Assembly (NCBI GenBank): GCA_964442135.1
Contig: CAYTYN010000043.1
Coordinates: 1-11,147, forward strand
DNA: 11,147 bases
Direction: 5' to 3'
DNA from: Avanaerovorax sp964442135
GTDB lineage: Bacteria; Bacillota; Clostridia; Peptostreptococcales; Anaerovoracaceae
Shown here: positions 1 to 7,765 of the stretch, piece after piece
How the letters are laid out: every line of letters starts with the position of its first letter
Position numbering within the stretch: the first letter of the stretch is position 1
The notes under the pieces: generated by a model
The model's input: the letters and a program-made list of their open reading frames with translations, nothing else
What the model was told of the DNA's origin: nothing
The model's database searches: none
Made by a program: the position numbers and the translations under genes

Positions 1-14
1 TTGGCGGCTTTTTT
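1..14 (+). terminator. 3' half of an intrinsic terminator of the upstream operon (cut by window edge)
   Basis: The window opens with GGCGGC (3-8) followed directly by six T (9-14), which is how the descending arm and U-tract of a Rho-independent terminator look. The ascending arm would lie before base 1, so pairing cannot be confirmed. In Firmicutes the genes before rpoB are usually rplJ-rplL, sometimes with a small methyltransferase gene, so this would end that unit. The promoter immediately downstream at 27-55 fits a transcription boundary here. Confidence 0.4.
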
Positions 15-26
15 AGCGCTCCGGTA

Positions 27-55
27 TTGACCACTGGACAAAATCATGATAAAAT
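27..55 (+). promoter_or_regulatory. sigma-A promoter of rpoBC (extended -10)
   Basis: The -35 box TTGACC (27-32; consensus TTGACA) is separated by exactly 17 bp from the -10 box TAAAAT (50-55; consensus TATAAT). A TG dinucleotide at 47-48 gives the extended -10 motif TGnTAAAAT. The predicted start of transcription is near base 62, giving a leader of about 43 nt before the rpoB ATG. The same TGATAAAAT core and 17-bp spacing recur in front of rpsL. Confidence 0.75.
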
Positions 56-90
56 TTTAGATTGCCACAAGAATGTGAACAGATAAATAT

Positions 91-96
91 AAGGAG
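91..96 (+). promoter_or_regulatory. rpoB ribosome binding site
   Basis: AAGGAG at 91-96 lies 8 nt before the ATG at 105. It decides the start: the in-frame GTG at 96 and ATG at 99 overlap or abut this Shine-Dalgarno sequence and so cannot be served by it. The protein therefore begins MPKPIKVGRK. Confidence 0.85.
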
Positions 97-104
97 TGAT
101 GAAA

Positions 105-3100
105 ATGCCAAAACCTATCAAAGTTGGTAGAAAAGAACGTATGACCTTCTCCAAGATCAACGAAGTAGGACGGATGCCCAATCTCATCGAGATTCAGACA
201 AGTTCCTATAACTGGTTCCTTAAAGAGGGTCTGCGCGAAGTGTTCGAAGACATCTCCCCTATACGCGATTACGCGAATAATCTCATACTGGAGTTTATAG
301 ATTATTCGCTTAACGACCCTCCTAAATACGAACAGGAGGAGTGTAAAGAGAGAGACGTTACCTATGCAGCTCCGCTGAAGGTAAGAGTTCGTCTCGTAAA
401 TAAAGAAACCGGCGAAGTAAAGGAACAGGAAGTCTTCATGGGCGACTTCCCATTGATGACAGAAAAAGGCACTTTCATCTACAATGGAGCAGAGAGAGTT
501 ATCGTAACTCAGTTGGTTCGATCACCGGGTCCGTACTACAGTGTGGAAACGGACAAGTCGGGCAAACAGCTCTATTTCTCCCAGATAATACCTAACAGAG
601 GAGCGTGGCTGGAATACGAGACTGATTCCAACGAGATAATCTCGGTCAGGGTGGATAGGACTAGGAAGCAGCCTCTGACCACATTCCTGAGGGCCATGGG
701 GATAGGTTCGAATAAAGAGATAATCGATTTATTCGGAGAGGATAACAGACTCCTTCGCACTCTTGAAAAGGATACTACTGCCGACTACGAGTCGGGTCTC
801 AAGGAGATATACAGAAGGCTCAGACCCGGCGAACCGCCTACGGTGGACAGCGCCAGAACTCTGTTGAACTCTTTGTTCTTCGATCCTAAGAGATATGATC
901 TCGCCAAAGTGGGCAGATATAAATACAATAAAAAGCTGGGGTTATCCAACAGGCTGGTGGATGTAGCCGCCGCCGAGGATGTTGTAGATCCTAACACAGG
1001 TGAAATACTGGTGGAAGCAGGCGGCAGGATAACCAGAGCCATGGGCAGGGAAATTGAAAATGCAGGTGTCGAATATGTAATGGCGTACGGCAAGACTGAC
1101 GATAGCGTGGTGACTAAGGTCATAGGGAACAGATTCGTGGATCTTGACAGGTATGTCCATTTTGACATTTCCGACATTAAGCTGGGTGATAAGGTATATT
1201 ATCCGGTTCTCATGGAGATACTGGCTGAGGCTGAGACTGAGGACGAGATAAGAGCTGCTCTTTCAGCCAGAAAGCACGAGCTTTGTCCTAAGCACATAAT
1301 CATGTCTGACATCATAGCTTCCGTCAGCTACATGCTGAACCTGAACTATGGAATAGGAAATACCGACGACATAGACCATTTAGGAAACAGGAGACTGAGG
1401 ACTGTAGGAGAGCTTCTCCAGAATCAGTTCAGGATAGGTCTTGCCAGGATGGAGAGGGTCATAAAGGAGAGAATGACCATTCAGGATTTGGATGTAGCTA
1501 CTCCTCAGGCGCTGGTGAACATAAGACCTGTTACAGCCGCTGTGAAGGAATTCTTCGGAAGCTCCCAGCTTTCCCAGTTCATGGATCAGAACAATCCTCT
1601 CGCAGAGCTGACTCATAAGAGAAGGCTTTCCGCCTTGGGACCGGGTGGTCTGTCCAGAGAAAGGGCGGGAATGGAGGTTCGAGACGTGCATCATTCCCAC
1701 TACGGAAGGATGTGCCCTATAGAGACGCCGGAAGGTCCTAACATCGGACTTATCGGTTCCCTCACCACATACGGAATAATCGATCAGTACGGATTCATCG
1801 AGACTCCGTACAGAGTTGTAGATAAAGAAACAGGCATAGTAACGGACGAGATAAGATACATAACGGCAGATGAGGAGGAGCTTCTAATCATAGCTCAGGC
1901 CAACGAACCGCTGGATGAAGAGGGCCATTTTGTCAACGCAAGAGTCGCTGCCAGAGGTGTAGGAGGCGAGATCGCCATGTTCCCGAGAGAATCCGTGGAC
2001 ATGATGGACGTATCTCCTAAGCAGGTAGTGTCCGTAGCCACCGCTATGATACCGTTCCTGGAAAACGACGATGCTAACCGTGCATTGATGGGATCCAACA
2101 TGCAGAGACAGGCAGTGCCTCTTCTGGTAACGGAAGCTCCTTACGTAGGAACCGGTATGGAATATAAGGCTGCGAGAGATTCAGGGGTAGTTCTTCTGGC
2201 TAAGAATTCAGGTACGGTTGAGTACGTAGAGGCGGATCACATCGCCATAAGGCGGGACGATGACAACGGACTGGACGAGTACAAGCTGCAGAAGTTTAAG
2301 CGTTCCAATCAGGGAACCTGCATAAATCAGAAGCCTATAGTGTTCCACGGAGAGCACATTGAAAAGGGTGAGGTCATAGCCGACGGTCCTTCTACGGATC
2401 AGGGAGAGATAGCCCTGGGCAAGAACCTTCTCATAGGCTTCATGACATGGGAAGGATACAACTATGAGGACGCAATAATACTGAATGAGAAGCTTCTCAT
2501 GGACGACGTCCTCACATCCATACACATAGTGGAATATGAAGCTGAAGCCAGAGATACGAAGCTGGGGCCTGAGGAGATAACCAGAGACATTCCTAACGTG
2601 GGAGAAGACGCTCTGAGGAATCTGGACGAGGAAGGCATTATCAGAATAGGAGCCGAGGTGGACGCCACCGATATTCTGGTGGGCAAGGTTACTCCTAAGG
2701 GAGAAAACGATCTTTCAGCGGAGGAAAGGCTTCTGAGGGCCATATTCGGAGAGAAGGCCAGAGAGGTCAGGGACACGTCCCTTAGAGTTCCCCACGGGGA
2801 AACGGGTATCGTAGTAGACGTCAGAGTATTTACCAGAGAAGCGGGGGACGAGCTTCCGCCGGGAGTAAATAAACTGGTAAGATGCTACATTGCCAACAAG
2901 AGAAAGATAAACGTAGGCGACAAAATGGCGGGCCGCCACGGAAACAAGGGTGTAATATCCAGGATACTTCCGCAGGAGGACATGCCGTTTATGGAAAACG
3001 GCGAAGCCCTTCAGGTAATGCTGAATCCTCTCGGCGTACCTTCCCGAATGAACGTAGGACAGGTGCTTGAGGTTCATCTCGGTCTGGCGGCTAAGAAGAA

Positions 3101-3770
3101 GGGCTGGTACATCGCCACCCCTGTATTCGACGGCGCTACGGAAAAGGATATAAGAGAGATGCTGGTGGACTGCGGATATTCTGAGACGGGAAAGCTCCGC
3201 CTGAGAGACGGAAGGACGGGAGAATATTTCGATAACCCTGTTACCGTAGGATACATGTATATGCTGAAGCTCCACCATCTGGTAGATGACAAGATTCACG
3301 CCAGGAGCACGGGCCCTTACTCCCTCGTTACACAGCAGCCTCTCGGAGGAAAAGCCCAGTTCGGCGGACAGCGTTTCGGGGAAATGGAGGTCTGGGCGCT
3401 GGAAGCGTACGGAGCCGCCTACACCCTCCAGGAGATCCTCACTGTCAAGTCTGACGATATAGTGGGAAGGGTTCAGACCTATGAGGCTATTGTAAAGGGC
3501 GAGAACATCCCCGAGCCCGGAATTCCGGAATCCTTCAAGGTACTCATAAAGGAAATGCAGTCACTGGCTCTCGATGTCAGAGTTCTTTCCGAGAATAACG
3601 AAGAGGTTCAGATCAAAGAGTCCTCAGAGTACGACGACGGCTCCGGGATAGACAGCATTATGGATGTGGAAAATAAGCTGGAAAGCGAAGAGGGACTGTA
3701 CGAGGCCGGCTTCAGCGAGGAAATTGAAGACAGCGACGACAGCAGTGCCGACTTTGATGAAGAATTTTAA
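105..3770 (+). CDS. rpoB: DNA-directed RNA polymerase subunit beta
   Basis: This is the beta subunit, which with beta' forms the active-site cleft of RNA polymerase in the cytoplasm. The protein is 1221 residues from the ATG at 105. The rifampicin pocket is at residues 485-516, with the sensitive-type residues D494, H504 and S509 (E. coli D516, H526, S531). The stretch GDKMAGRHGNKG (938-949) carries the two catalytic-region lysines K940 and K948 (E. coli K1065 and K1073). The conserved GENDLS block is at 866-871, and the C-terminal clamp region GGKAQFGGQRFGEMEVWALEAYGA ends near 1104. There is no large lineage insertion of the kind that lengthens E. coli RpoB to 1342 residues, and no intein. 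Residues 1166-1221 form a very acidic tail (23 D/E, 2 K, no R). A dedicated promoter lies just upstream, and rpoC follows after 17 nt with no terminator, so the two are co-transcribed. Arginine is mostly AGA/AGG. Confidence 0.98.
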   Translation: MPKPIKVGRKERMTFSKINEVGRMPNLIEIQTSSYNWFLKEGLREVFEDISPIRDYANNLILEFIDYSLNDPPKYEQEECKERDVTYAAPLKVRVRLVNKETGEVKEQEVFMGDFPLMTEKGTFIYNGAERVIVTQLVRSPGPYYSVETDKSGKQLYFSQIIPNRGAWLEYETDSNEIISVRVDRTRKQPLTTFLRAMGIGSNKEIIDLFGEDNRLLRTLEKDTTADYESGLKEIYRRLRPGEPPTVDSARTLLNSLFFDPKRYDLAKVGRYKYNKKLGLSNRLVDVAAAEDVVDPNTGEILVEAGGRITRAMGREIENAGVEYVMAYGKTDDSVVTKVIGNRFVDLDRYVHFDISDIKLGDKVYYPVLMEILAEAETEDEIRAALSARKHELCPKHIIMSDIIASVSYMLNLNYGIGNTDDIDHLGNRRLRTVGELLQNQFRIGLARMERVIKERMTIQDLDVATPQALVNIRPVTAAVKEFFGSSQLSQFMDQNNPLAELTHKRRLSALGPGGLSRERAGMEVRDVHHSHYGRMCPIETPEGPNIGLIGSLTTYGIIDQYGFIETPYRVVDKETGIVTDEIRYITADEEELLIIAQANEPLDEEGHFVNARVAARGVGGEIAMFPRESVDMMDVSPKQVVSVATAMIPFLENDDANRALMGSNMQRQAVPLLVTEAPYVGTGMEYKAARDSGVVLLAKNSGTVEYVEADHIAIRRDDDNGLDEYKLQKFKRSNQGTCINQKPIVFHGEHIEKGEVIADGPSTDQGEIALGKNLLIGFMTWEGYNYEDAIILNEKLLMDDVLTSIHIVEYEAEARDTKLGPEEITRDIPNVGEDALRNLDEEGIIRIGAEVDATDILVGKVTPKGENDLSAEERLLRAIFGEKAREVRDTSLRVPHGETGIVVDVRVFTREAGDELPPGVNKLVRCYIANKRKINVGDKMAGRHGNKGVISRILPQEDMPFMENGEALQVMLNPLGVPSRMNVGQVLEVHLGLAAKKKGWYIATPVFDGATEKDIREMLVDCGYSETGKLRLRDGRTGEYFDNPVTVGYMYMLKLHHLVDDKIHARSTGPYSLVTQQPLGGKAQFGGQRFGEMEVWALEAYGAAYTLQEILTVKSDDIVGRVQTYEAIVKGENIPEPGIPESFKVLIKEMQSLALDVRVLSENNEEVQIKESSEYDDGSGIDSIMDVENKLESEEGLYEAGFSEEIEDSDDSSADFDEEF

Positions 3771-3774
3771 GGAA

Positions 3775-3781
3775 GGGGAGG
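3775..3781 (+). promoter_or_regulatory. rpoC ribosome binding site (supports a TTG start)
   Basis: GGGGAGG at 3775-3781 ends 6 nt before the TTG at 3788. The strong site at standard spacing, with no suitable in-frame ATG nearby, makes TTG the probable initiator. It lies entirely within the short rpoB-rpoC gap, so ribosomes finishing rpoB could help start rpoC. Confidence 0.75.
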
Positions 3782-3787
3782 AAATCT

Positions 3788-6700
3788 TTGAGCGAGAATC
3801 TGACAAACAGAAACGCGCAGAATGAACTCAACAACTTTGAGTCGCTGCAGATAAGACTGGCTTCCACCGAGAAGATACTCGAGTGGTCCCACGGCGAGGT
3901 AACCAAGCCGGAGACCATAAACTACAGAACCCTTAAGCCAGAAAAGGACGGTTTATTCTGCGAGAGGATTTTCGGCCCTATGAAGGACTGGGAGTGCCAC
4001 TGCGGAAAGTATAAGAGGATCCGCTTCAAGGGGATCGTCTGCGACCGCTGTGGAGTTGAAGTAACCAAGGCGAAGGTCAGACGCGAAAGGATGGGCCACA
4101 TAAAGCTGGCCGCACCCGTTTCTCACATCTGGTATTTCAAGGGCATACCTTCCAGAATGGGACTGGTTCTGGACGTTACTCCGAGAAATCTGGAGAAGGT
4201 GCTCTATTTCGCGGCGTACATAGTTACCGATCCGGGAGATACGGATCTGGGATATAAGGAGATACTCACTGAGCAGCAGTACAGAGAGGCCAGGGACACA
4301 TACGGAAATTCCTTTAAGGCAGGGATGGGCGCTGAGGCTGTGAGAGAGCTTCTGTGCCACATCGACCTGGAGGAGCTGTCAGCGGATCTCAGGGATAAGC
4401 TGAAGGACGCCACAGGGCAGAAGAAGATCAGGATCGTAAGAAGGCTGGAGGCTGTGGAGGCTCTCAGGCTTTCAGGAAACAGACCGGAATGGATGGTTTT
4501 GGAGGTTATTCCTGTCATCCCGCCCGATATCAGGCCTATGGTGCAGCTGGACGGCGGAAGGTTCGCCACCAGCGATCTGAACGATCTATACAGACGTGTA
4601 ATAAACAGAAATAACAGGCTCTCGAGGCTTCTGGAGCTGTCCGCTCCCGACATTATCGTCAGGAACGAGAAGAGAATGCTCCAGGAGGCTGTAGACTCGT
4701 TGATAGATAACGGAAGAAGGGGACGGCCGGTGACAGGGCCGGGATCCAGGCCTCTTAAGTCTCTGTCCGACATGCTGAAGGGTAAACAGGGACGGTTCAG
4801 ACAGAATCTTTTGGGAAAACGTGTAGACTACTCCGGAAGATCTGTAATCGTAGTAGGTCCGGAGCTGAAGTTCTATCAGTGCGGTCTTCCTAAGAAAATG
4901 GCTCTTGAGCTGTTTAAACCGTTCATAATGAAAGAACTGGTAGCTCAGGGATACGCCCATAATATCAAGAACGCCAAGAGAATGGTGGAAAGGGTTAAGC
5001 CTGAGGTATGGGACGTCCTGGAGGAGGTTATAAAAGAGCATCCGGTAATGCTGAACCGGGCGCCGACTCTTCACAGATTGGGTATCCAGGCCTTTGAGCC
5101 GGTACTTGTAGAGGGTAAGGCCATCAAGCTTCATCCTCTCGTTTGTACAGCCTTCAACGCAGACTTTGACGGAGACCAGATGGCTGTTCACGTGCCTCTT
5201 TCCGTGGAAGCTCAGGCCGAGGCCAGATTCCTCATGCTCTCAGTGAATAACATTCTGGCGCCTAAGGACGGATCGCCTATTACCACTCCTACCCAGGACA
5301 TGATACTCGGAGCTTACTACCTGACCTATCCGGGAACCGCCAAGAAAGTGACCGTCGATGATGAGGGGAAAGAGAAGACAGCCTACATCATGGACGAGTT
5401 CAAGAACGAAAAACAGGCGGAAGCCAACAGAGCGGCAGGTTACGAGAGAGTTCCCGAAAAGGGAGATAACAAGGTCTTCACCGACATGGAGGAGATGATC
5501 ATGGCGTATCGTGCAGGCGTGGTCAGCGTCCACGCTAAGGTTAAGGTGCGCAGATATGCCGGCGAAGATGATAAGCGGGGCCGATTGGTGGAGTCCACTG
5601 TAGGACGGTTCATATACAACCAGGAGATCCCTCAGGATCTGGGTTTTGTGGACAGGTCTAAGGACAAGTATTCCCTGGAGGTAGATTTCCTCTGCGGAAA
5701 GAAGAGCCTGGGAGATATAATCGATAAATGCTACAGGGCTCACGGCAACACAGGCACCGTCATCATGCTGGACTACATAAAGGACATGGGATATCACTAC
5801 TCCACAAAGGCTGCCGTAACCATCGGAGTCGACGACATGAAGATTCCTGACAATAAATGGGAAATAGTAGGAGATGCTCAGGAGCAGGTAGATAAATACG
5901 AAAAGGCGTTCAGGATGGGCCTCATATCCAATTCCGAAAGATATGAGAAGGTAATAGACATTTGGAACAAGACTACTGACGACGTGGCGGACGCTCTCAT
6001 GGACTCTCTGGAGCCTAACAACAATCTGAACATCATGGCTTCCTCCGGAGCGCGAGGAAGCAAGAACCAGATAAGGCAGATCGGCGGAATGAGAGGATTG
6101 ATGGCTAACGCCACAGGCAAGACTGTAGAGATTCCCATTAAGGCAAACTTCCGCGAAGGCCTTTCCATACTGGAATACTTCATATCCTCCAACGGAGCGA
6201 GAAAGGGACTTACGGATACCGCGCTGAGGACGGCCGACTCCGGTTATTTGACTCGGCGTCTGGTGGACGTATCTCATAACGTCATCGTGAGAGAATTCGA
6301 CTGCGGCGCTGCGGAAGGTGTGGAGGTGAGGGCCTTTACCGACGGAAAGGCAACAATAGAGCCGCTGGATCAGAGAATAGCGGGAAGGACCGCCCTTAAC
6401 GACATAATCGATCCCAAGACCGGAGAGGTTCTCGTAAACGGCGGAGAAGAGATCTCCGATGATATGTCAAAGGAGATAGCGGAGAGGGGAATAGAGTCCG
6501 TAATGATCCGTTCCGCCATGACATGCCGCAGCAAATCGGGAATCTGTGCCAAGTGCTACGGAAGGAACCTGGCAACAGGGGAAGAGGTCAATATCGGCGA
6601 ATCGGTAGGTATCACGGCGGCCCAGTCCATAGGAGAACCGGGTACACAGCTTACCATGCGTACGTTCCATACCGGCGGCGTGGCGGGAAGCGATATTACC

Positions 6701-7609
6701 CACGGCCTTCCGAGAGTAGAGGAGCTGTTCGAGGCGAGAAAGCCGAAGGGACTTGCTGAGATATGCGAAAACGAAGGTATCGTTACAGACATTTTCCTCC
6801 GCTCTGATAATAAGACGGAGGTCACCGTGAGAAACCCGGAAGAAGGGGACAGAACCTACATAGTGCCTTACGGAGCCAGACTGGCTGTTAAGAAGGGGGA
6901 TCATGTAGAACCCGGTGACAACATCACCAGCGGACCTCTCAACCCTCACGATATACTGAGACTGAACGGCATCGCCGGAGTATACCAGTACCTTCTCAAG
7001 GAAGTGCAGAGGGTATACAAGAACCAAGGTGTTGACATCAACGACAAGCACATAGAGGTTATCGTAAGCCAGATGCTTTCCAAGATGAGGATAGAGGATT
7101 CGGGAGACACCGATCTTCTTCCCGGTGGAATGTACAGCAAGCTGGAAATCGAAGAAGCCAATGAAAAGGCAGCGGCTGAGGGAGGCGAGCCTGCGAAGGG
7201 CAAACAGATACTTCTCGGTATCACCAAGGCATCGCTGGCTACAAACTCGTTCTTGTCCGCGGCATCGTTCCAGGAGACGACCAGAGTCCTGACCGATGCC
7301 GCCATAAAGGGGAAGAACGACAAGCTTCAGGGACTTAAGGAGAACGTCATCATCGGCAAGCTGATTCCGGCAGGTACAGGTATGAGGATGTATAAAAACA
7401 TCAAGCTGGATTACGGCGAGAATCAGGAGTACATTGACAGCTACGTTGCGGAGCCTGATCCTATTCCGGAGGAAGAGGAGGAGGATTACACGCCGGCAAT
7501 CGGCGATGGAGCGGATTTTACGGCGCTGTCTATTCAGGAAGAAGCTGTCGACGAGGATGACCTTGAGACGTTTTCCCGGGAGGATGGAATGTTCGATGGA
7601 ATCCTTTAA
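3788..7609 (+). CDS. rpoC: DNA-directed RNA polymerase subunit beta'
   Basis: This is the largest polymerase subunit, 1273 residues, carrying the catalytic magnesium site. The N-terminal zinc ribbon has C70, C72, C85 and C88. The absolutely conserved NADFDGD motif (457-463) supplies the three aspartates D459, D461 and D463 that hold Mg2+. The F-loop is around 754-772, the bridge helix around 801-825 (SNGARKGLTDTALRTADSGY), and the second zinc site is C839, C913, C920 and C923. The trigger loop with GITAAQSIGEPGTQLTMRTF is at 941-960, and the conserved C-terminal block ITKASLATNSFLSAASFQET is at 1145-1164. Residues 1222-1273 form an acidic tail (20 D/E, one R). Initiation is most likely at TTG 3788, which has a strong Shine-Dalgarno site; other bacterial beta' proteins align from NNFESLQI (residue 15) onward, so the first 14 residues are the least certain. 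No intein or frameshift is seen. The gene is co-transcribed with rpoB. Confidence 0.98.
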   Translation: MSENLTNRNAQNELNNFESLQIRLASTEKILEWSHGEVTKPETINYRTLKPEKDGLFCERIFGPMKDWECHCGKYKRIRFKGIVCDRCGVEVTKAKVRRERMGHIKLAAPVSHIWYFKGIPSRMGLVLDVTPRNLEKVLYFAAYIVTDPGDTDLGYKEILTEQQYREARDTYGNSFKAGMGAEAVRELLCHIDLEELSADLRDKLKDATGQKKIRIVRRLEAVEALRLSGNRPEWMVLEVIPVIPPDIRPMVQLDGGRFATSDLNDLYRRVINRNNRLSRLLELSAPDIIVRNEKRMLQEAVDSLIDNGRRGRPVTGPGSRPLKSLSDMLKGKQGRFRQNLLGKRVDYSGRSVIVVGPELKFYQCGLPKKMALELFKPFIMKELVAQGYAHNIKNAKRMVERVKPEVWDVLEEVIKEHPVMLNRAPTLHRLGIQAFEPVLVEGKAIKLHPLVCTAFNADFDGDQMAVHVPLSVEAQAEARFLMLSVNNILAPKDGSPITTPTQDMILGAYYLTYPGTAKKVTVDDEGKEKTAYIMDEFKNEKQAEANRAAGYERVPEKGDNKVFTDMEEMIMAYRAGVVSVHAKVKVRRYAGEDDKRGRLVESTVGRFIYNQEIPQDLGFVDRSKDKYSLEVDFLCGKKSLGDIIDKCYRAHGNTGTVIMLDYIKDMGYHYSTKAAVTIGVDDMKIPDNKWEIVGDAQEQVDKYEKAFRMGLISNSERYEKVIDIWNKTTDDVADALMDSLEPNNNLNIMASSGARGSKNQIRQIGGMRGLMANATGKTVEIPIKANFREGLSILEYFISSNGARKGLTDTALRTADSGYLTRRLVDVSHNVIVREFDCGAAEGVEVRAFTDGKATIEPLDQRIAGRTALNDIIDPKTGEVLVNGGEEISDDMSKEIAERGIESVMIRSAMTCRSKSGICAKCYGRNLATGEEVNIGESVGITAAQSIGEPGTQLTMRTFHTGGVAGSDITHGLPRVEELFEARKPKGLAEICENEGIVTDIFLRSDNKTEVTVRNPEEGDRTYIVPYGARLAVKKGDHVEPGDNITSGPLNPHDILRLNGIAGVYQYLLKEVQRVYKNQGVDINDKHIEVIVSQMLSKMRIEDSGDTDLLPGGMYSKLEIEEANEKAAAEGGEPAKGKQILLGITKASLATNSFLSAASFQETTRVLTDAAIKGKNDKLQGLKENVIIGKLIPAGTGMRMYKNIKLDYGENQEYIDSYVAEPDPIPEEEEEDYTPAIGDGADFTALSIQEEAVDEDDLETFSREDGMFDGIL

Positions 7610-7629
7610 ATCATCGGCTTTGATGAGGG

Positions 7630-7644
7630 ATTTCAGGCTGAAAT
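7630..7644 (+). repeat. perfect 15-bp inverted repeat upstream of the rpsL promoter
   Basis: ATTTCAG-G-CTGAAAT reads identically on both strands apart from the central base. It lies 20 nt after the rpoC stop and ends 4 nt before the -35 box at 7649. As RNA it could form a short 5-bp hairpin with a 3-nt loop, but no U-run follows, so it is a poor terminator. As DNA it has the size and position of a dimeric-protein operator or activator site. No known regulator site is recognised. Confidence 0.4.
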
Positions 7645-7648
7645 TTGG

Positions 7649-7677
7649 TTGCGCCATCGGGTAAAGTGTGATAAAAT
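7649..7677 (+). promoter_or_regulatory. sigma-A promoter of the rpsL (str) operon (extended -10)
   Basis: TTGCGC (7649-7654) is followed after 17 bp by TAAAAT (7672-7677), with TG at 7669-7670 giving the extended -10 form TGnTAAAAT. The -35 box is weaker than that of rpoB, but the -10 element is identical over nine bases (TGATAAAAT). The predicted transcription start is near 7684, which gives an rpsL leader of about 82 nt. Since no clear terminator follows rpoC, rpsL may be read both from here and by read-through. Confidence 0.65.
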
Positions 7678-7691
7678 GCTCAGTGGTTTCC

Positions 7692-7732
7692 GGTTAATTT
7701 GGCCCTGATAGAGTTTTGGGGCCAATTTGACT
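7692..7732 (+). promoter_or_regulatory. stem-loop in the rpsL 5' leader
   Basis: GGTTAATTTGGCCC (7692-7705) pairs with GGGCCAATTTGACT (7719-7732): 13 of 14 positions pair, including two G-U wobbles, with a single U-U mismatch at 7698/7726 and a 13-nt loop. It starts within about 10 nt of the predicted transcript 5' end and stops some 20 nt before the rpsL Shine-Dalgarno site. No U-run follows, so it is not an intrinsic terminator. It could stabilise the 5' end of the mRNA or bind a ribosomal protein; neither role can be shown from sequence. Confidence 0.6.
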
Positions 7733-7765
7733 GTGAGATATATTTTACGAGGAAAGGAGAAAACA

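Noticed and set aside
96..104. Upstream GTG (96) or ATG (99) as the rpoB start
   Set aside because: Both overlap or abut the AAGGAG ribosome binding site at 91-96; ATG 105 is correctly spaced and gives the family N-terminus.
1557..1652. Rifampicin-resistance substitution in RpoB
   Set aside because: The pocket residues equivalent to E. coli D516, H526 and S531 are all wild type.
7611..7626. Hairpin TCATC-GGCTTT-GATGA just after rpoC as a terminator
   Set aside because: Only 5 bp, AT-leaning, and followed by GGGATTT rather than a U-run; too weak to call.
6467..7657. Antisense open frame of 396 codons overlapping rpoC (also 345 codons at 5240-6277 and 194 codons over rpoB at 2715-3299)
   Set aside because: All three share codon boundaries with the sense gene, so they stay open only because rpoB and rpoC rarely use TTA, CTA or TCA. 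They have no Shine-Dalgarno site of note and no recognisable protein features, while the sense strand is an unmistakable conserved gene.
7727..7765. 13-codon N-terminal extension of S12 from GTG 7727
   Set aside because: The extension lies partly in the leader hairpin and over the Shine-Dalgarno site, and S12 proteins begin at MPTINQL.
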